Made by a program: the position numbers and the translations under genes. Below are positions 51,886 to 61,151 of a stretch of 64,000 bases of DNA, one piece after another; the stretch's first letter is position 1, and the number at the start of each line of letters is the position of its first letter. This DNA is from Isosphaeraceae bacterium EP7. Lineage in GTDB: Bacteria > Planctomycetota > Planctomycetia > Isosphaerales > Isosphaeraceae. The notes below the pieces were generated by a model. The model had not been told where the DNA came from. It saw only the letters and a list, made by a program, of their open reading frames with translations, and ran no database searches. The stretch lies in the NCBI GenBank assembly GCA_038400315.1, contig CP151667.1, forward strand, positions 2,367,174 through 2,431,173, read 5' to 3'.

Positions 51886-54282
51886 TCAAAGCCCCCGCCA
51901 ACCGGCCGCGGCCGAAGTCGCGTCGATCCGGCCGGCCTCGAGCGCGGCCATCCCGATAAGGGCCTCGACGTCAAGGATCAGGCAGACCCGGCCGTCGCCG
52001 AGGATGCTCGCCCCGGAGAGCCCACCGATCGGCCTGAAGTTCCTGGCTAATGACTTCAAGACCGCCTCCTGCATCCCGAGCAGCTCGTCAACGATCAGGC
52101 CGATGGTCGCCTCGCCGTCGGAGACGATCACGACGGTGTGCTTCGCGTCGATGGCTTCCGCCTCGGCGACGCCCGGGTGGGTGTCATCCGGCCTGAAGAC
52201 ATCGGCGAAGGAGACGAGTGACGTGATCTTGCCGCGGATCTCGATCGACCGTCGGCCGTGGACCCGGTAGATCTGGCCCGGTCCAATCTCGACGATCTCG
52301 TCGAGGTGATCCAGCGGGATGGCATACGTCTCCTCGCCCACTCTTGCGAGAAGGACGGACATGATGGCGAGGGTCAGCGGCAGGCGGATGGTGAAGGTCG
52401 TGCCGCGGCCGGGCTCGGGGCGGGCCTCGACGGTGCCGTTGAGGGCCTCGATCCGGCTCTTGACGATGTCCATGCCCACGCCACGGCCGGAGATGTCAGT
52501 CACGGTCTCGGCCGTGCTCAGGCCGGGGTGGAAGATGTACTGGACGACCTGACGGTCGCTCAGCCTGTGCGACTCTTCCTCGCCGATCAGGCCCTTTGCC
52601 ACGGCCTTGCGGCGGACCTTCTCGCGGTCGATGCCACGGCCGTTGTCGCTAACGGTGATGACGACGCTATTCCCCCGATGTGAGGCGGCCAGCGAGACCG
52701 TGCCTACGCGGGGCTTGCCCGCGGCCTCGCGGACGTCGGGCGCCTCCAGGCCATGGTCGACTGCGTTGCGGATCAGGTGGACGAGCGGGTCGCCCAGCTC
52801 GTCGATCATCCGCTTGTCCAGCTCGGTCTTCTCGCCCTCGGTCCGCAGGACCACCTCCTTGCCCGACGTCTGCTTCAGGTCGCGGATCACGCGATGGAAT
52901 CGGTCGAAGAGCGGCCCGATCGGCACCATCCTGGTCTCCAGGACGCCTCGCTGGATGCCGTCGGAGACCCTGGAGAGATGATCGATGGCCTCCGACATGG
53001 CGGCGAGCCGCTCGCGCCCCTGGCGGATCAGGTCGAGTTCGACCTCGATCACGCGGAAGTTCTCGCGGAGCCTGCGGATCTGTGCGGCCCAACGGCCAAT
53101 CGAGCCGCCCGCGAGATGCTCAGTGGCTTCTCGCCCCTCAAGGCCCTGGGCGATCCCATCGAGCCGGTCAAGGGTGTCGGCCGCAAGGAGCTGCGCGTTC
53201 GAGTCTCGGAACAGCTCGTCGAGCCCGCGGGCGATCTCGGAGAACCGAGACTTGCTGATGACCAGCTCGCCCGCCAGGTTCATGAGCTGGTCGAGCCGGT
53301 CGACGTCGACGCGGACCGTCTCGGCAACTCGCTTCCTGACCTCGCCCAGAGGCGAAGTCGCGGCCTTGGTGTCGGCCGCGGAGGCCTCGGGTTCGATTGC
53401 CGGGGCAATCTCATCACGCATCGAGACGTGAGAGTCAGGCGATTCTCCAACCTCGTCTTCGCGTTCTCCGGAAGGTTGGGGGGTGGGGACGACGGGAAGG
53501 GCAGGGGGCGCGATCGGGTCGGGAAGTCGGCCTTCGTCGGGCAAGACGCCAACGCCCGAGACGGCCTCGACGTCGGATCCCGCCACGCCGTCGACGTCGA
53601 CCAGGGCTAGCAGGTCGCCCTCGCTGGCGTCGGCGACCAGCCAGATCCGGAAGCAACGGAGATCCTCGTTGTCTTCGAGCTGGTCGGCGGGCGGGTCGGT
53701 GGCCAGGATTCGGGCCTTGGCGGCGAGCCGATTCAGGACGAGTTTCGCCTTCATGTCGGGCCAGGGCAGGTTCGGCTCGAACCGGAGTGTGAGGCAGGTG
53801 ATCACCTCGCCTTCCAGGCTCACGGTCGGCCGGATAGGCTCGGCGGTCGAGGAGGGCTCGTCCTCGGCCGACGGCGCGGACTCCTCCTCTTCGTGGCCTT
53901 CGGAAATCCGGACGACCAGGGCTGTCAGGGCCGCAAGGTCGACGGCGCTTTGGCCCTCGGCCCGGAGATCCTTGTGGTAGTCGCGGAGGGCGTCCAGGCA
54001 GCGGAAGCAGAGGTCGAGCGAGCGCCGATCGAGAGACCTCTTCCCGCTCCTGAGGGCGTCGAAATAGGCTTCGAGGTGGTGGGTCAGGTCCTTCACGGAC
54101 TCGAACCCGAGCACCATCGAGGATCCCTTGATGGTGTGGACCAGGCGGAACACCGCGCGCAGCGACGCCTCCTCGGTGGGCGCCTGCTCCAGCTTGAGCA
54201 GCGCGTCGCTCAGGCTGGCGATCTGCTCATCGGTCTCGTCCAGATAGTAGGGAAGTAGGTCTGTCAGATCGAAGCCCGACAT
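51886..54282 (-). CDS. cheA: Chemotaxis histidine kinase CheA
   Basis: 798 residues. The HPt domain has the phosphorylated His49 in FRLVHTIKGSSMVLGFE. A CheY/CheB-binding region and an acidic, proline-rich linker follow (about 130-315), then the dimerisation domain (ETVRVDVDRLDQLMNLAGEL). The ATPase domain has HLIRNAVDHGLEAPD, SDNGRGIDREKV and DISGRGVGMDIVKSR, and the C-terminal CheW-like domain ends near GDGRVCLILDVEALIGM. It autophosphorylates under receptor control and passes phosphate to CheY and CheB. GAGG precedes the ATG at nine bases. All key residues are present. Confidence 0.96.
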   Translation of the reverse strand: MSGFDLTDLLPYYLDETDEQIASLSDALLKLEQAPTEEASLRAVFRLVHTIKGSSMVLGFESVKDLTHHLEAYFDALRSGKRSLDRRSLDLCFRCLDALRDYHKDLRAEGQSAVDLAALTALVVRISEGHEEEESAPSAEDEPSSTAEPIRPTVSLEGEVITCLTLRFEPNLPWPDMKAKLVLNRLAAKARILATDPPADQLEDNEDLRCFRIWLVADASEGDLLALVDVDGVAGSDVEAVSGVGVLPDEGRLPDPIAPPALPVVPTPQPSGEREDEVGESPDSHVSMRDEIAPAIEPEASAADTKAATSPLGEVRKRVAETVRVDVDRLDQLMNLAGELVISKSRFSEIARGLDELFRDSNAQLLAADTLDRLDGIAQGLEGREATEHLAGGSIGRWAAQIRRLRENFRVIEVELDLIRQGRERLAAMSEAIDHLSRVSDGIQRGVLETRMVPIGPLFDRFHRVIRDLKQTSGKEVVLRTEGEKTELDKRMIDELGDPLVHLIRNAVDHGLEAPDVREAAGKPRVGTVSLAASHRGNSVVITVSDNGRGIDREKVRRKAVAKGLIGEEESHRLSDRQVVQYIFHPGLSTAETVTDISGRGVGMDIVKSRIEALNGTVEARPEPGRGTTFTIRLPLTLAIMSVLLARVGEETYAIPLDHLDEIVEIGPGQIYRVHGRRSIEIRGKITSLVSFADVFRPDDTHPGVAEAEAIDAKHTVVIVSDGEATIGLIVDELLGMQEAVLKSLARNFRPIGGLSGASILGDGRVCLILDVEALIGMAALEAGRIDATSAAAGWRGL

Positions 54283-54324
54283 GGACAGGATCCTCTGGAT
54301 TCGAGGCGATTCGTCGCGACCCGG

Positions 54325-55149
54325 TCAGGCCGGCTTCTGATAGAGCCAGGTCTTGTGCTTGGTCAGCTCGCCGAGCATCGTGAAGATCCCTTCGGTGGGC
54401 CCGACCACCAGATACCCGCCCCGGGCGAGCGCGTCGAGAAGGCGTCGAACGACGACTCGCTTGGATTCGTCATCGAAGTAGATCAGCACGTTCTTGATGA
54501 AGATGCAGTCGAAAGGCTCCTGGGCGATGGGCCTGAGGAGGTTGTGGAGCTTCCAGGTCACTAAGTCACGCACCTCGGGCTTGAGCGTCCATCGCTGCTG
54601 GGCTGCGTCGTGGTCGAACGCCTTCTTCCGCTCCTCAGCCCCGATCAGGCGGACCGCCCTGGCATCGTAGCTCGCCAGGCGAGCAGTCGCCAGCGCGGCC
54701 CCGCTGATGTCGGTGCCCAGGATCGTGAGCTTGCGACCGCCCATGGCTAATCGGTTCGCGAAGACCTTCAGCGCGAGCGAATAAGGCTCCTCGCCCGTGG
54801 CACACGCGGCCGACCAGACACGCAGCGGCTTGTCGCGGGGGCGACCCTGCGTGGCGAGGCCGGGCAGGAACGTCCCGCCGAACCATTCATAATGCTGGAT
54901 ATCGCGATAGAAATAGGTCTCGTTCGTCGTGATGGCGTCGAGAAACGCCGGCATCTCGGACGCTCCGGCGAGCGAGGTCAGGTGGATGTAATAGGACTCG
55001 AAGGATCCGATGCCGGTCGCCCTGAGGCGGCGCCGGAGCCGGTTGCTGACCATCACTTTCTTAGAGGCGGGGATGCGGATCCCCGCGACCTTGTAGATCA
55101 AGGCGAGGAACCGCTCGAACTCAGGCCCGGTCAGCTCGCCGTTGATCAC
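54325..55149 (-). CDS. cheR: Chemotaxis protein methyltransferase CheR
   Basis: 274 residues from a GTG with GGAGGGGG four bases upstream. The N-terminal helical domain (FERFLALIYKVAGIRIP) is followed by TTNETYFYRDIQHYEWF, the family signature, and the SAM-binding motif WSAACATGEEPYSLAL. CIFIKNVLIYFDDESK replaces the more common 'RNVLIYF' with Lys-Asn. It methylates receptor glutamates using S-adenosylmethionine. It lies between the receptor gene and cheA, about 40 bases from each. Confidence 0.94.
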   Translation of the reverse strand: MINGELTGPEFERFLALIYKVAGIRIPASKKVMVSNRLRRRLRATGIGSFESYYIHLTSLAGASEMPAFLDAITTNETYFYRDIQHYEWFGGTFLPGLATQGRPRDKPLRVWSAACATGEEPYSLALKVFANRLAMGGRKLTILGTDISGAALATARLASYDARAVRLIGAEERKKAFDHDAAQQRWTLKPEVRDLVTWKLHNLLRPIAQEPFDCIFIKNVLIYFDDESKRVVVRRLLDALARGGYLVVGPTEGIFTMLGELTKHKTWLYQKPA

Positions 55150-55186
55150 GCATCCCCCTCCGTCCGCAGCCTTTCCAGAATCTCCA

Positions 55187-57676
55187 TCAGACCTTGAACT
55201 TCGAGGTCAGCTCTTTCAAGGTCGAGGCCTGGGCCCCCAGCTCCTCGGCGCTGGCGGAGAGTTGCTCGGAACTGGCCGCGTTGGTCTCGGTGATGGTGGA
55301 GACGTCCTGGATCGCCTTGCTGACCTCGCTCGCCGACTCGGACTGTTCCTGCGTGGCTTTGGCAATCTTGGCGATGCTCGCCGCGGTCTCCTCGACTCCG
55401 TGGACGATCGTCGCCAGCGACTGCCCGGCTTTTTCCGAGAGCTGGGCCCCATCGGCCACCCGCCGGGTGGACTCTTTGATCAGGGAGGTGATCTCCTTAG
55501 CGGCGGCCCTTGACCGCTCGGCCAACTTGCGGACCTCATCGGCCACGACGGCGAAGCCGAGCCCGTGCTCGCCGGCCCTTGCCGCCTCGATGGCGGCGTT
55601 GAGGGCCAGCAGGTTGGTCTGGCTGGCGATCTCGCCGATGACCTGGATGATGTCGCTGACCTGCTCGCTCGACTTGCGGATGAGGACCATCGCTTCGATC
55701 GCCTGGTCGACCGACTCGCCGCCCTGTTTGGCCAGGTGCGAAGTGCGCTCGGCCAGTTCACGGGCGGAATTGGCGTTCTGGTTGATCTCGACGATCGCCT
55801 TGCTGAGATGTTCGACCGAGGCCGACATCTCCTCGACGGTGGCCGCCTGGTTCTGAGACGAGTCGCTCAGGTAGCTGGCACTCTCGGCGACGACCCTGGC
55901 CCCCTCGGAGAACTGATTGGCCGATTCGATTACCTGGCCGATGACCTGCTTCAGATCGTCGGTCATCTCGGCGATGGCGCTGCCGAGCCGGCCCATGTCG
56001 CCGTCACCCTTGACCTCGACCTCGACGGTCAGGTCTCCCTTGGCGGCGGCCTGGGCTACCTTCATCAGCTGGTTGACGTTACGTTCCATGTCGTGCTTGG
56101 CCCGCTCGACTTCGGCCTGGCGGCGGACCCGCTCCAGTCGCGTCGAGATCATCCGTCCAATGCTCTTGAGGGTGTCAAGGCGATGCTCGGAGAGCTGGAG
56201 CTTCTTCTCACTGGTGAAGTCGAGCGCCCCCGTGACGACGCCGTCGACCAAAATCGGCAGGCCGACCGCCGAGTTCAGGCCCGCCGCGTTGGCCGCCGCG
56301 GCCCTGGGGTCAGCCGACCTGTTGGGCATCTCCGTCAGGACGACCATCTCGCGGGTCTGCCAGACGAGCCCTAGCGCGCCCTCCCCCTCGCGATAGCGTG
56401 CCTCCCGCGTCGCCCGGCGGAACTCCTCGGCCACATATCCGGAATCGGCCGTGAATTTCAGGACCCGCTCGGCCGGGTCCAACACCCAGGTCGCCCCGTA
56501 GGTCCACCCGAACGTCTCGCGTATCGTTTCCAGCGCGGTCATGGCCACCTCATGTTCGGTGGTGGCCCGGCCCATCGCCTGGAGGAGTTGGTTGATCGCG
56601 GACGTGTCCGAGGCCATCTCGACCTCGCGAGCCTCGGCCTGGATCTTCTCGGTCACGATGTCCCAGGTCAGCATCGGCCCGAGATATTTGCCCGACTTAT
56701 CGAGGATCGCGCTGACGAGCAGATCGGCCTGCTCGGGGCCGATCTGGATCAGGGCGCGGTGAGGGAGATTCTTGGGATCGGCCAGCAGGCGCCTCTGATG
56801 TGAGGGGTCGCGGTGGAACATGTCGATCGACCGGCCCATCATCTCCTCGGGCTTGCAGGGCAGGTAGGCCTCGATCCGCTTCATGAGCTTGAGCGTTGCC
56901 GGGTTCATGTAGCGGATCTTCAGGTCGCGATCGGCGAACATCATGCTCGTCGGGGCATTCTCGAGCATCTGCGCCTGGCGGACCATCTCCTGCTGCTCGC
57001 CCAGGACGGTGATCTTGTCGGAGGCGAGCCGGGCGATCGCCCGCAGGGCGTCGAGCCGCTCGCGGGTGATATCCAGGGACTCCGAGGCGAAGAAGTCCAT
57101 CGTGCCGATGACCTCGCCTCCCCTGAGGATGGGCAGGCAGACGGCCGCGCGCACCCCGGATCGTCGCGCAATCGGAGCCCGGCAGCAATCGGCGAGCTCG
57201 CCGATATCCTCGACGTGGACCAGCTCGCGACGGTGCCAGGCCCGGCCGTTGAGGCCCTCGCCGTCGGCGAACTTGGCCGCGCGGCTCACGCGGGCGAACT
57301 CGGCGTCGACCTCGCCCGAATCCATGGCGAAGACGAGGGCTTTCTGCTCCAGGTCGAGCGACCAGTACGACCCATACGCCCAACCGAATTCTCGGCGGAT
57401 CGTGTCGAGGGTCGTCTTCACGATCTCGTCAATCGTCTCGGCGCGAACGATCGCCTCGACCGAGTCGATCACCGCCCGAGCGGTGCCCGAGGATGCGTCG
57501 TCCGCCTTCGGCCCGACGCCGTTGCCCTTGCCAATCTCATCAGCCAACGACTCAACGACGGGTGGCCCGTCCGTCCAGTTTGGCAACCTTCTCGGCCCGA
57601 GCCCGAAGCGGGACCGCTTGATCCGGCTGGGGCGTTCAGGCCCCTTGGGGCGATCGCTCGGCATGGTCGGTTCCAC
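55187..57676 (-). CDS. Soluble methyl-accepting chemotaxis protein, GAF-PAS-GAF sensor
   Basis: 829 residues from a GTG (AAGG upstream); an ATG at 57664 is possible. No membrane segment is seen, so it is cytoplasmic. A GAF domain (about 65-215: [39 protein letters not shown]), a PAS domain (225-340: [20 protein letters not shown]) and a second GAF (355-500: [20 protein letters not shown]) precede a HAMP-like stretch. The signalling domain has [17 protein letters not shown] at its tip and [13 protein letters not shown] beside it. The paired GAF domains are alike and may have arisen by duplication. GAF domains often bind haem, cyclic nucleotides or small metabolites; the ligand here is unknown. 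Confidence 0.93.
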   Translation of the reverse strand: MEPTMPSDRPKGPERPSRIKRSRFGLGPRRLPNWTDGPPVVESLADEIGKGNGVGPKADDASSGTARAVIDSVEAIVRAETIDEIVKTTLDTIRREFGWAYGSYWSLDLEQKALVFAMDSGEVDAEFARVSRAAKFADGEGLNGRAWHRRELVHVEDIGELADCCRAPIARRSGVRAAVCLPILRGGEVIGTMDFFASESLDITRERLDALRAIARLASDKITVLGEQQEMVRQAQMLENAPTSMMFADRDLKIRYMNPATLKLMKRIEAYLPCKPEEMMGRSIDMFHRDPSHQRRLLADPKNLPHRALIQIGPEQADLLVSAILDKSGKYLGPMLTWDIVTEKIQAEAREVEMASDTSAINQLLQAMGRATTEHEVAMTALETIRETFGWTYGATWVLDPAERVLKFTADSGYVAEEFRRATREARYREGEGALGLVWQTREMVVLTEMPNRSADPRAAAANAAGLNSAVGLPILVDGVVTGALDFTSEKKLQLSEHRLDTLKSIGRMISTRLERVRRQAEVERAKHDMERNVNQLMKVAQAAAKGDLTVEVEVKGDGDMGRLGSAIAEMTDDLKQVIGQVIESANQFSEGARVVAESASYLSDSSQNQAATVEEMSASVEHLSKAIVEINQNANSARELAERTSHLAKQGGESVDQAIEAMVLIRKSSEQVSDIIQVIGEIASQTNLLALNAAIEAARAGEHGLGFAVVADEVRKLAERSRAAAKEITSLIKESTRRVADGAQLSEKAGQSLATIVHGVEETAASIAKIAKATQEQSESASEVSKAIQDVSTITETNAASSEQLSASAEELGAQASTLKELTSKFKV

Positions 57677-57679
57677 GGC

Positions 57680-58240
57680 TCACGCACCTTTTTCTGTGGA
57701 CATCACGGGCAGAGCAGCGGCAACGGAGAGGCCCGAGGAGGGGTCGAGCTCGATCTCGCCGCGTGCGAAGAGCTTGTCGATATCGAGGATGATGATCAGG
57801 CGATCTTCGAGCCGAGCGAGACCGGCGATGTACTGCGTCGCGATGGCGGTCATCGCAATCGGTAATGGCTGAACCTGGTCGGCGGCGATCCGGACCACCT
57901 GCGTGACCTCGTCGACGATGAAGCCGATCGTCTTGTCATGGACGGAGACGACAATCGTCCGGGTTTCATCGTCGAACGGCAGGCCGTCCAGGCCGAATCT
58001 CTTGCGGAGATTCACGAGCGGGATGACCGTGCCTCGAAGGTTAATCAAGCCCTCGATCCACGCTGGGACCTGGGGAAGCCTGGTGATCGGCTTCATCAGG
58101 ATAATCTCGCGTATCGTGGTGATCGCGAGGGCATAGTCGGCGCCGTCAAGCCGGAACCCGACGAGCTGACGGATTGACTGGTCCGCGCGACGAGGGTTGC
58201 GATCAGGCGAGGTCGAACTCGCGGCCGTTGTGGCGGACAT
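57680..58240 (-). CDS. cheW: Chemotaxis coupling protein CheW
   Basis: I start at the ATG at 58240 (GAGAGGG upstream), giving 186 residues; the frame opens at 58354 but the first 38 codons look non-coding. After a disordered serine-rich leader, RQLVGFRLDGADYALAITTI begins the CheW fold. WIEGLINLRGTVIPLVNLRK and KTIGFIVDEVTQVVRI are the two conserved cores. CheW bridges receptor and CheA. It is the first gene of the operon, so the promoter should lie in the roughly 190 bases between it and the IS630-type element. Confidence 0.93.
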   Translation of the reverse strand: MSATTAASSTSPDRNPRRADQSIRQLVGFRLDGADYALAITTIREIILMKPITRLPQVPAWIEGLINLRGTVIPLVNLRKRFGLDGLPFDDETRTIVVSVHDKTIGFIVDEVTQVVRIAADQVQPLPIAMTAIATQYIAGLARLEDRLIIILDIDKLFARGEIELDPSSGLSVAAALPVMSTEKGA

Positions 58241-58432
58241 AGAGCCCTCTCGCCCGGAGACACGACGGAGATGCGCAAGGATGAATCGGCGGCATCGCCG
58301 GTGGGAAGATCGGAGCGAGGCCGTTCGATTACGCGTCAATACCATATCATCCAAATGAGGACGAGGAGCGGGCCCACCGGAAAAATCCGAAAAGCCGACG
58401 CAGACTTCCGACCTTATGGGGCGTGTGTTCAG

Positions 58433-59484
58433 CTATTGGTAATCAGGACGCCAGGTTCTTGCCATGGAAGGGGAGTTCGATCCCCTCCACAGCGACCGGA
58501 TCATCGCCGGCTGGCCACCTAGTCGCTCCAGATGGCCATTGACGACCCGATCCAGGTCGTGCACGTCGCGGGGCACGAAGTTGGCCTTCAGGCCGTGCTT
58601 CAGGTGCCCCCAGATGAACTCCACCGGGTTGAGGTCCGGGGCGTAGGCCGGCAGCCGCTCCAGATGCAGGCGAGGATAGCGTGACAGGGGCGTCCGAATC
58701 AGCGGCCCCTTGTGGTTGCTGCCGCCGCCCCAGATCACCACGACCGCGCCGCGCAGGTGCCGCAGCAGATCGCGCAGGAATGCCACGACCGCCGCCCCGT
58801 CGATGTAATGCGCCGGGTCGGTCCGCCAGTAGAGGCCGACACGGCGTCGCCGCGGGGCGACGGAGATCGCCGCAATCGTCGAGACCTTGTCGCGGTGCCG
58901 GCCGAACCCCGTCAGCACCGGTGTCCGGCCCCTCGGCGCCCAGGTCCGACGTAGCGTCGGGTTGAGGAAGAACCCGCTCTCGTCGATCAGGACGACGTGG
59001 GCCCGCTCGTCCCGGGCTTTTTTTTGATCCGCGGCCAGTCCTCGGCGGCCCAGCGGGCGATGGCCGGGTTGTCGCGTTCCACCGCCGTGGTCACGGGCTT
59101 CTGCGGCGAGTGGCCGCGGCGGCTGAGCCACTCGGCCAGGCAGTTGGAGTTGAAGCGGACGCCGTACCGCTGGGCGATCACCTCGGCCAGCCTGCGGGTG
59201 GTCCAGAGCTGGGTCTTGTCGCCGAAGGCCTCGGGGCTGACGGCCAGCCAGGACAAGACCGACCGCTCCTGCCTGCGCGACAGCTTCGGAGCGGGCCCCG
59301 GGTGCGGCTTGCCCTTGAGACCGTCCTCGCCGGCGGCGCGATAGGCGGCCATCCACTTGCCGACGGCCTTGAGCGAGACGCCCAGGAACGCGGCGACATC
59401 CTTCTGCTTCCAGCCCTCATTGACCCGCGTCACCGCCAGGCGGCGACGGGCTTCCAGTTCGGCGGCAGATCCCCGAGGTATCAT
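58433..59484 (-). CDS. IS630-type transposase in two frames joined by a -1 shift
   Basis: The upstream frame starts at the ATG at 59484 and gives 165 residues with a helix-turn-helix region (KDVAAFLGVSLKAVGKWM). It reaches an eight-A tract (59018-59025 on the plus strand as T8) in PRIKKK. A -1 slip there leads into the second frame (ARDERAHVVLIDESGFFL), giving 350 residues. The first catalytic Asp is in LIDESGFF and the Glu in APDLNPVEFIWGHLK. The middle Asp expected after IW is Gly (GGC at 58727-58729). The stop codon TAG uses the flanking TA target copy. IS630 elements are known to use such shifts, but the Asp loss makes this copy probably inactive. Confidence 0.85.
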
Positions 59485-59543
59485 CCCTGGATGCTACAGT
59501 CGATCCGACCGGGGTGACAAGGATCGGGCTATTTGAATGCCAA
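58436..59543 (-). mobile_element. IS630-type insertion sequence (1108 bp)
   Basis: The element is flanked by TA on both sides (58434-58435 and 59544-59545), the target duplication of the IS630/Tc1 group. Its ends match as short inverted repeats: TTGGTAATCA on the left and TTGGCATTCA (complement) on the right. It carries one transposase on the minus strand in two frames. It lies between the chemotaxis operon and the second DUF1501 operon and breaks no visible gene. Confidence 0.8.
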
Positions 59544-59698
59544 TAGGTCTACCGCTTCACGAGCCAGTCAGAGGTGCGGATGTATGTGCCCGAAGGTAAG
59601 CTGATGCCCTAACAGTGAAATTTTCGGGAAACTACTGACTAAAGCTGGCCATGGTTTACTCTCGACCGAATTGTGGAGCCTTGTCAGGGCACAATCCA

Positions 59699-61150
59699 TC
59701 AGGCCAGGAGCCCCTCGATGACCGTGCCTTCGACGTCGGTCAACCGGAAATTCCGCCCTTGGGAACGGTAAGTGAGCCTGGTGTGATCGAGCCCCAGCAG
59801 GTTGAGAATCGTCGCCTGGAGGTCGTGCACGTGCACACGCCCCTCGACAGGGCGGAAGCCGAACTCATCAGTCTCGCCATAGACGACACCTGCCTTCGTG
59901 CCACCTCCGGCCATCCACATTGTGAAGGCGTCGACGTGGTGGTTACGTCCGACTTGCTCGCGCACCTCACCCATCGGGGTCCGGCCGAACTCACCTCCCC
60001 AGATCACGAGTGTTTCGTCCAGCAGGCCTCGCGCCTTCAGGTCCTGGACCAAGGCCGCGCACGGGTTGTCGATCTCGCGGCAGACGAGGTCCAGGTCGCC
60101 GGCCAGGTCCTGGCCGGGTGTCCCGTGATGGTCCCAGTTACTGTGGTAAAGCTGGACGAACCGCACCCCACGCTCGACCAGTCGCCTCGCCAGCAGGCAG
60201 TTCGCTGCGAATGATGGCTGGCCAGGCTCAGCGCCATAAAGATCCAGCGTCGCCTTCGATTCGCCCCGCAAGTCAATCAATTCGGGGGCGCTCGCCTGCA
60301 TCCGGAAGGCCATCTCGTAGGAGGAGATCCGGGTGGCAATTTCCGGGTCGCCGGTCGCGTCCAGCCGCTCGCGGTTCAGGTCGCCGATCGCGTCGATCAC
60401 CGCTCTCTGACGCGCAGGGTTCGTGCCCTTGGGGTTCGCCAGGTTCAAGATCGGCTCGGCACCGTTGCGGAAGGGAACCCCCTGGTGGACCGACGGCAGG
60501 AACCCGGTCCCCCAGTTCACCGCGCCGCCGCGAGGCCCACGCGGTCCCGATTGGAGGACCACGAAGCCTGGAAGTTCGTTCGACTCGCTTCCGATCCCGT
60601 AGGTCAGCCACGCACCCAGGCTAGGCCGGCCGAACTGGGTACTCCCCGTGTTCATGAACAGCTTCGCCGGGGCGTGGTTAATTGGCTCGGTAACCACCGA
60701 TTTGATCACCGTCAGGTCGTCCACGATGGTGGCGATCCGCGGAAGGCACTCCGAGACCCATGCCCCGCTTGCGCCATGTTGAGCGAAGGCGCGGCCCGTC
60801 GCCAGGAGCTTGGGCGGCTCCTTGGAGAACGTGTCCATGAAGGCGAACCGCTTGCCCCGAATGAAGGAATCGGGGATCGGCTTGCCGTGCCACTTGCCTA
60901 GCTCGGGCTTGTGTTCGAACAACTCAAACTGGCTGGGTCCGCCGGCCATGAAAAGGAAGATGACGCTCTTCGCCTTCGCCGGTCCATGCCCCGGCCTGGG
61001 AGCGAGCGGGTCGGCGTGACTGGCGGCGATATCTCCGCCGCGGCTCTCATTCAGGAGCGAGCCGAGAGCGATGGACCCAAGTCCGACGCCGCAATCGGCG
61101 AAGAATTGGCGGCGTGTCTGCTCGAGAAGTCTATGGTCGGGAGAATTCAT
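59699..61150 (-). CDS. DUF1501 protein with Tat signal
   Basis: 483 residues. QTRRQFFADCGVGLGSIALG (residues 11-30) is a twin-arginine signal peptide. KSVIFLFMAGGPSQFELFEH is the conserved DUF1501 opening, with DLYGAEPGQPSFAANCLLAR, YHSNWDHHGTPGQDL and WGGEFGRTPMGE further on; the histidines are likely metal ligands, by analogy with the sulfatase/phosphatase superfamily. The ATG lies one base after the stop of the DUF1553 gene. It is similar in plan to the copy at 30.5 kb but keeps the HH and H motifs more clearly. Its activity is not established. Confidence 0.9.
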   Translation of the reverse strand: MNSPDHRLLEQTRRQFFADCGVGLGSIALGSLLNESRGGDIAASHADPLAPRPGHGPAKAKSVIFLFMAGGPSQFELFEHKPELGKWHGKPIPDSFIRGKRFAFMDTFSKEPPKLLATGRAFAQHGASGAWVSECLPRIATIVDDLTVIKSVVTEPINHAPAKLFMNTGSTQFGRPSLGAWLTYGIGSESNELPGFVVLQSGPRGPRGGAVNWGTGFLPSVHQGVPFRNGAEPILNLANPKGTNPARQRAVIDAIGDLNRERLDATGDPEIATRISSYEMAFRMQASAPELIDLRGESKATLDLYGAEPGQPSFAANCLLARRLVERGVRFVQLYHSNWDHHGTPGQDLAGDLDLVCREIDNPCAALVQDLKARGLLDETLVIWGGEFGRTPMGEVREQVGRNHHVDAFTMWMAGGGTKAGVVYGETDEFGFRPVEGRVHVHDLQATILNLLGLDHTRLTYRSQGRNFRLTDVEGTVIEGLLA

Positions 61151-61151
61151 A

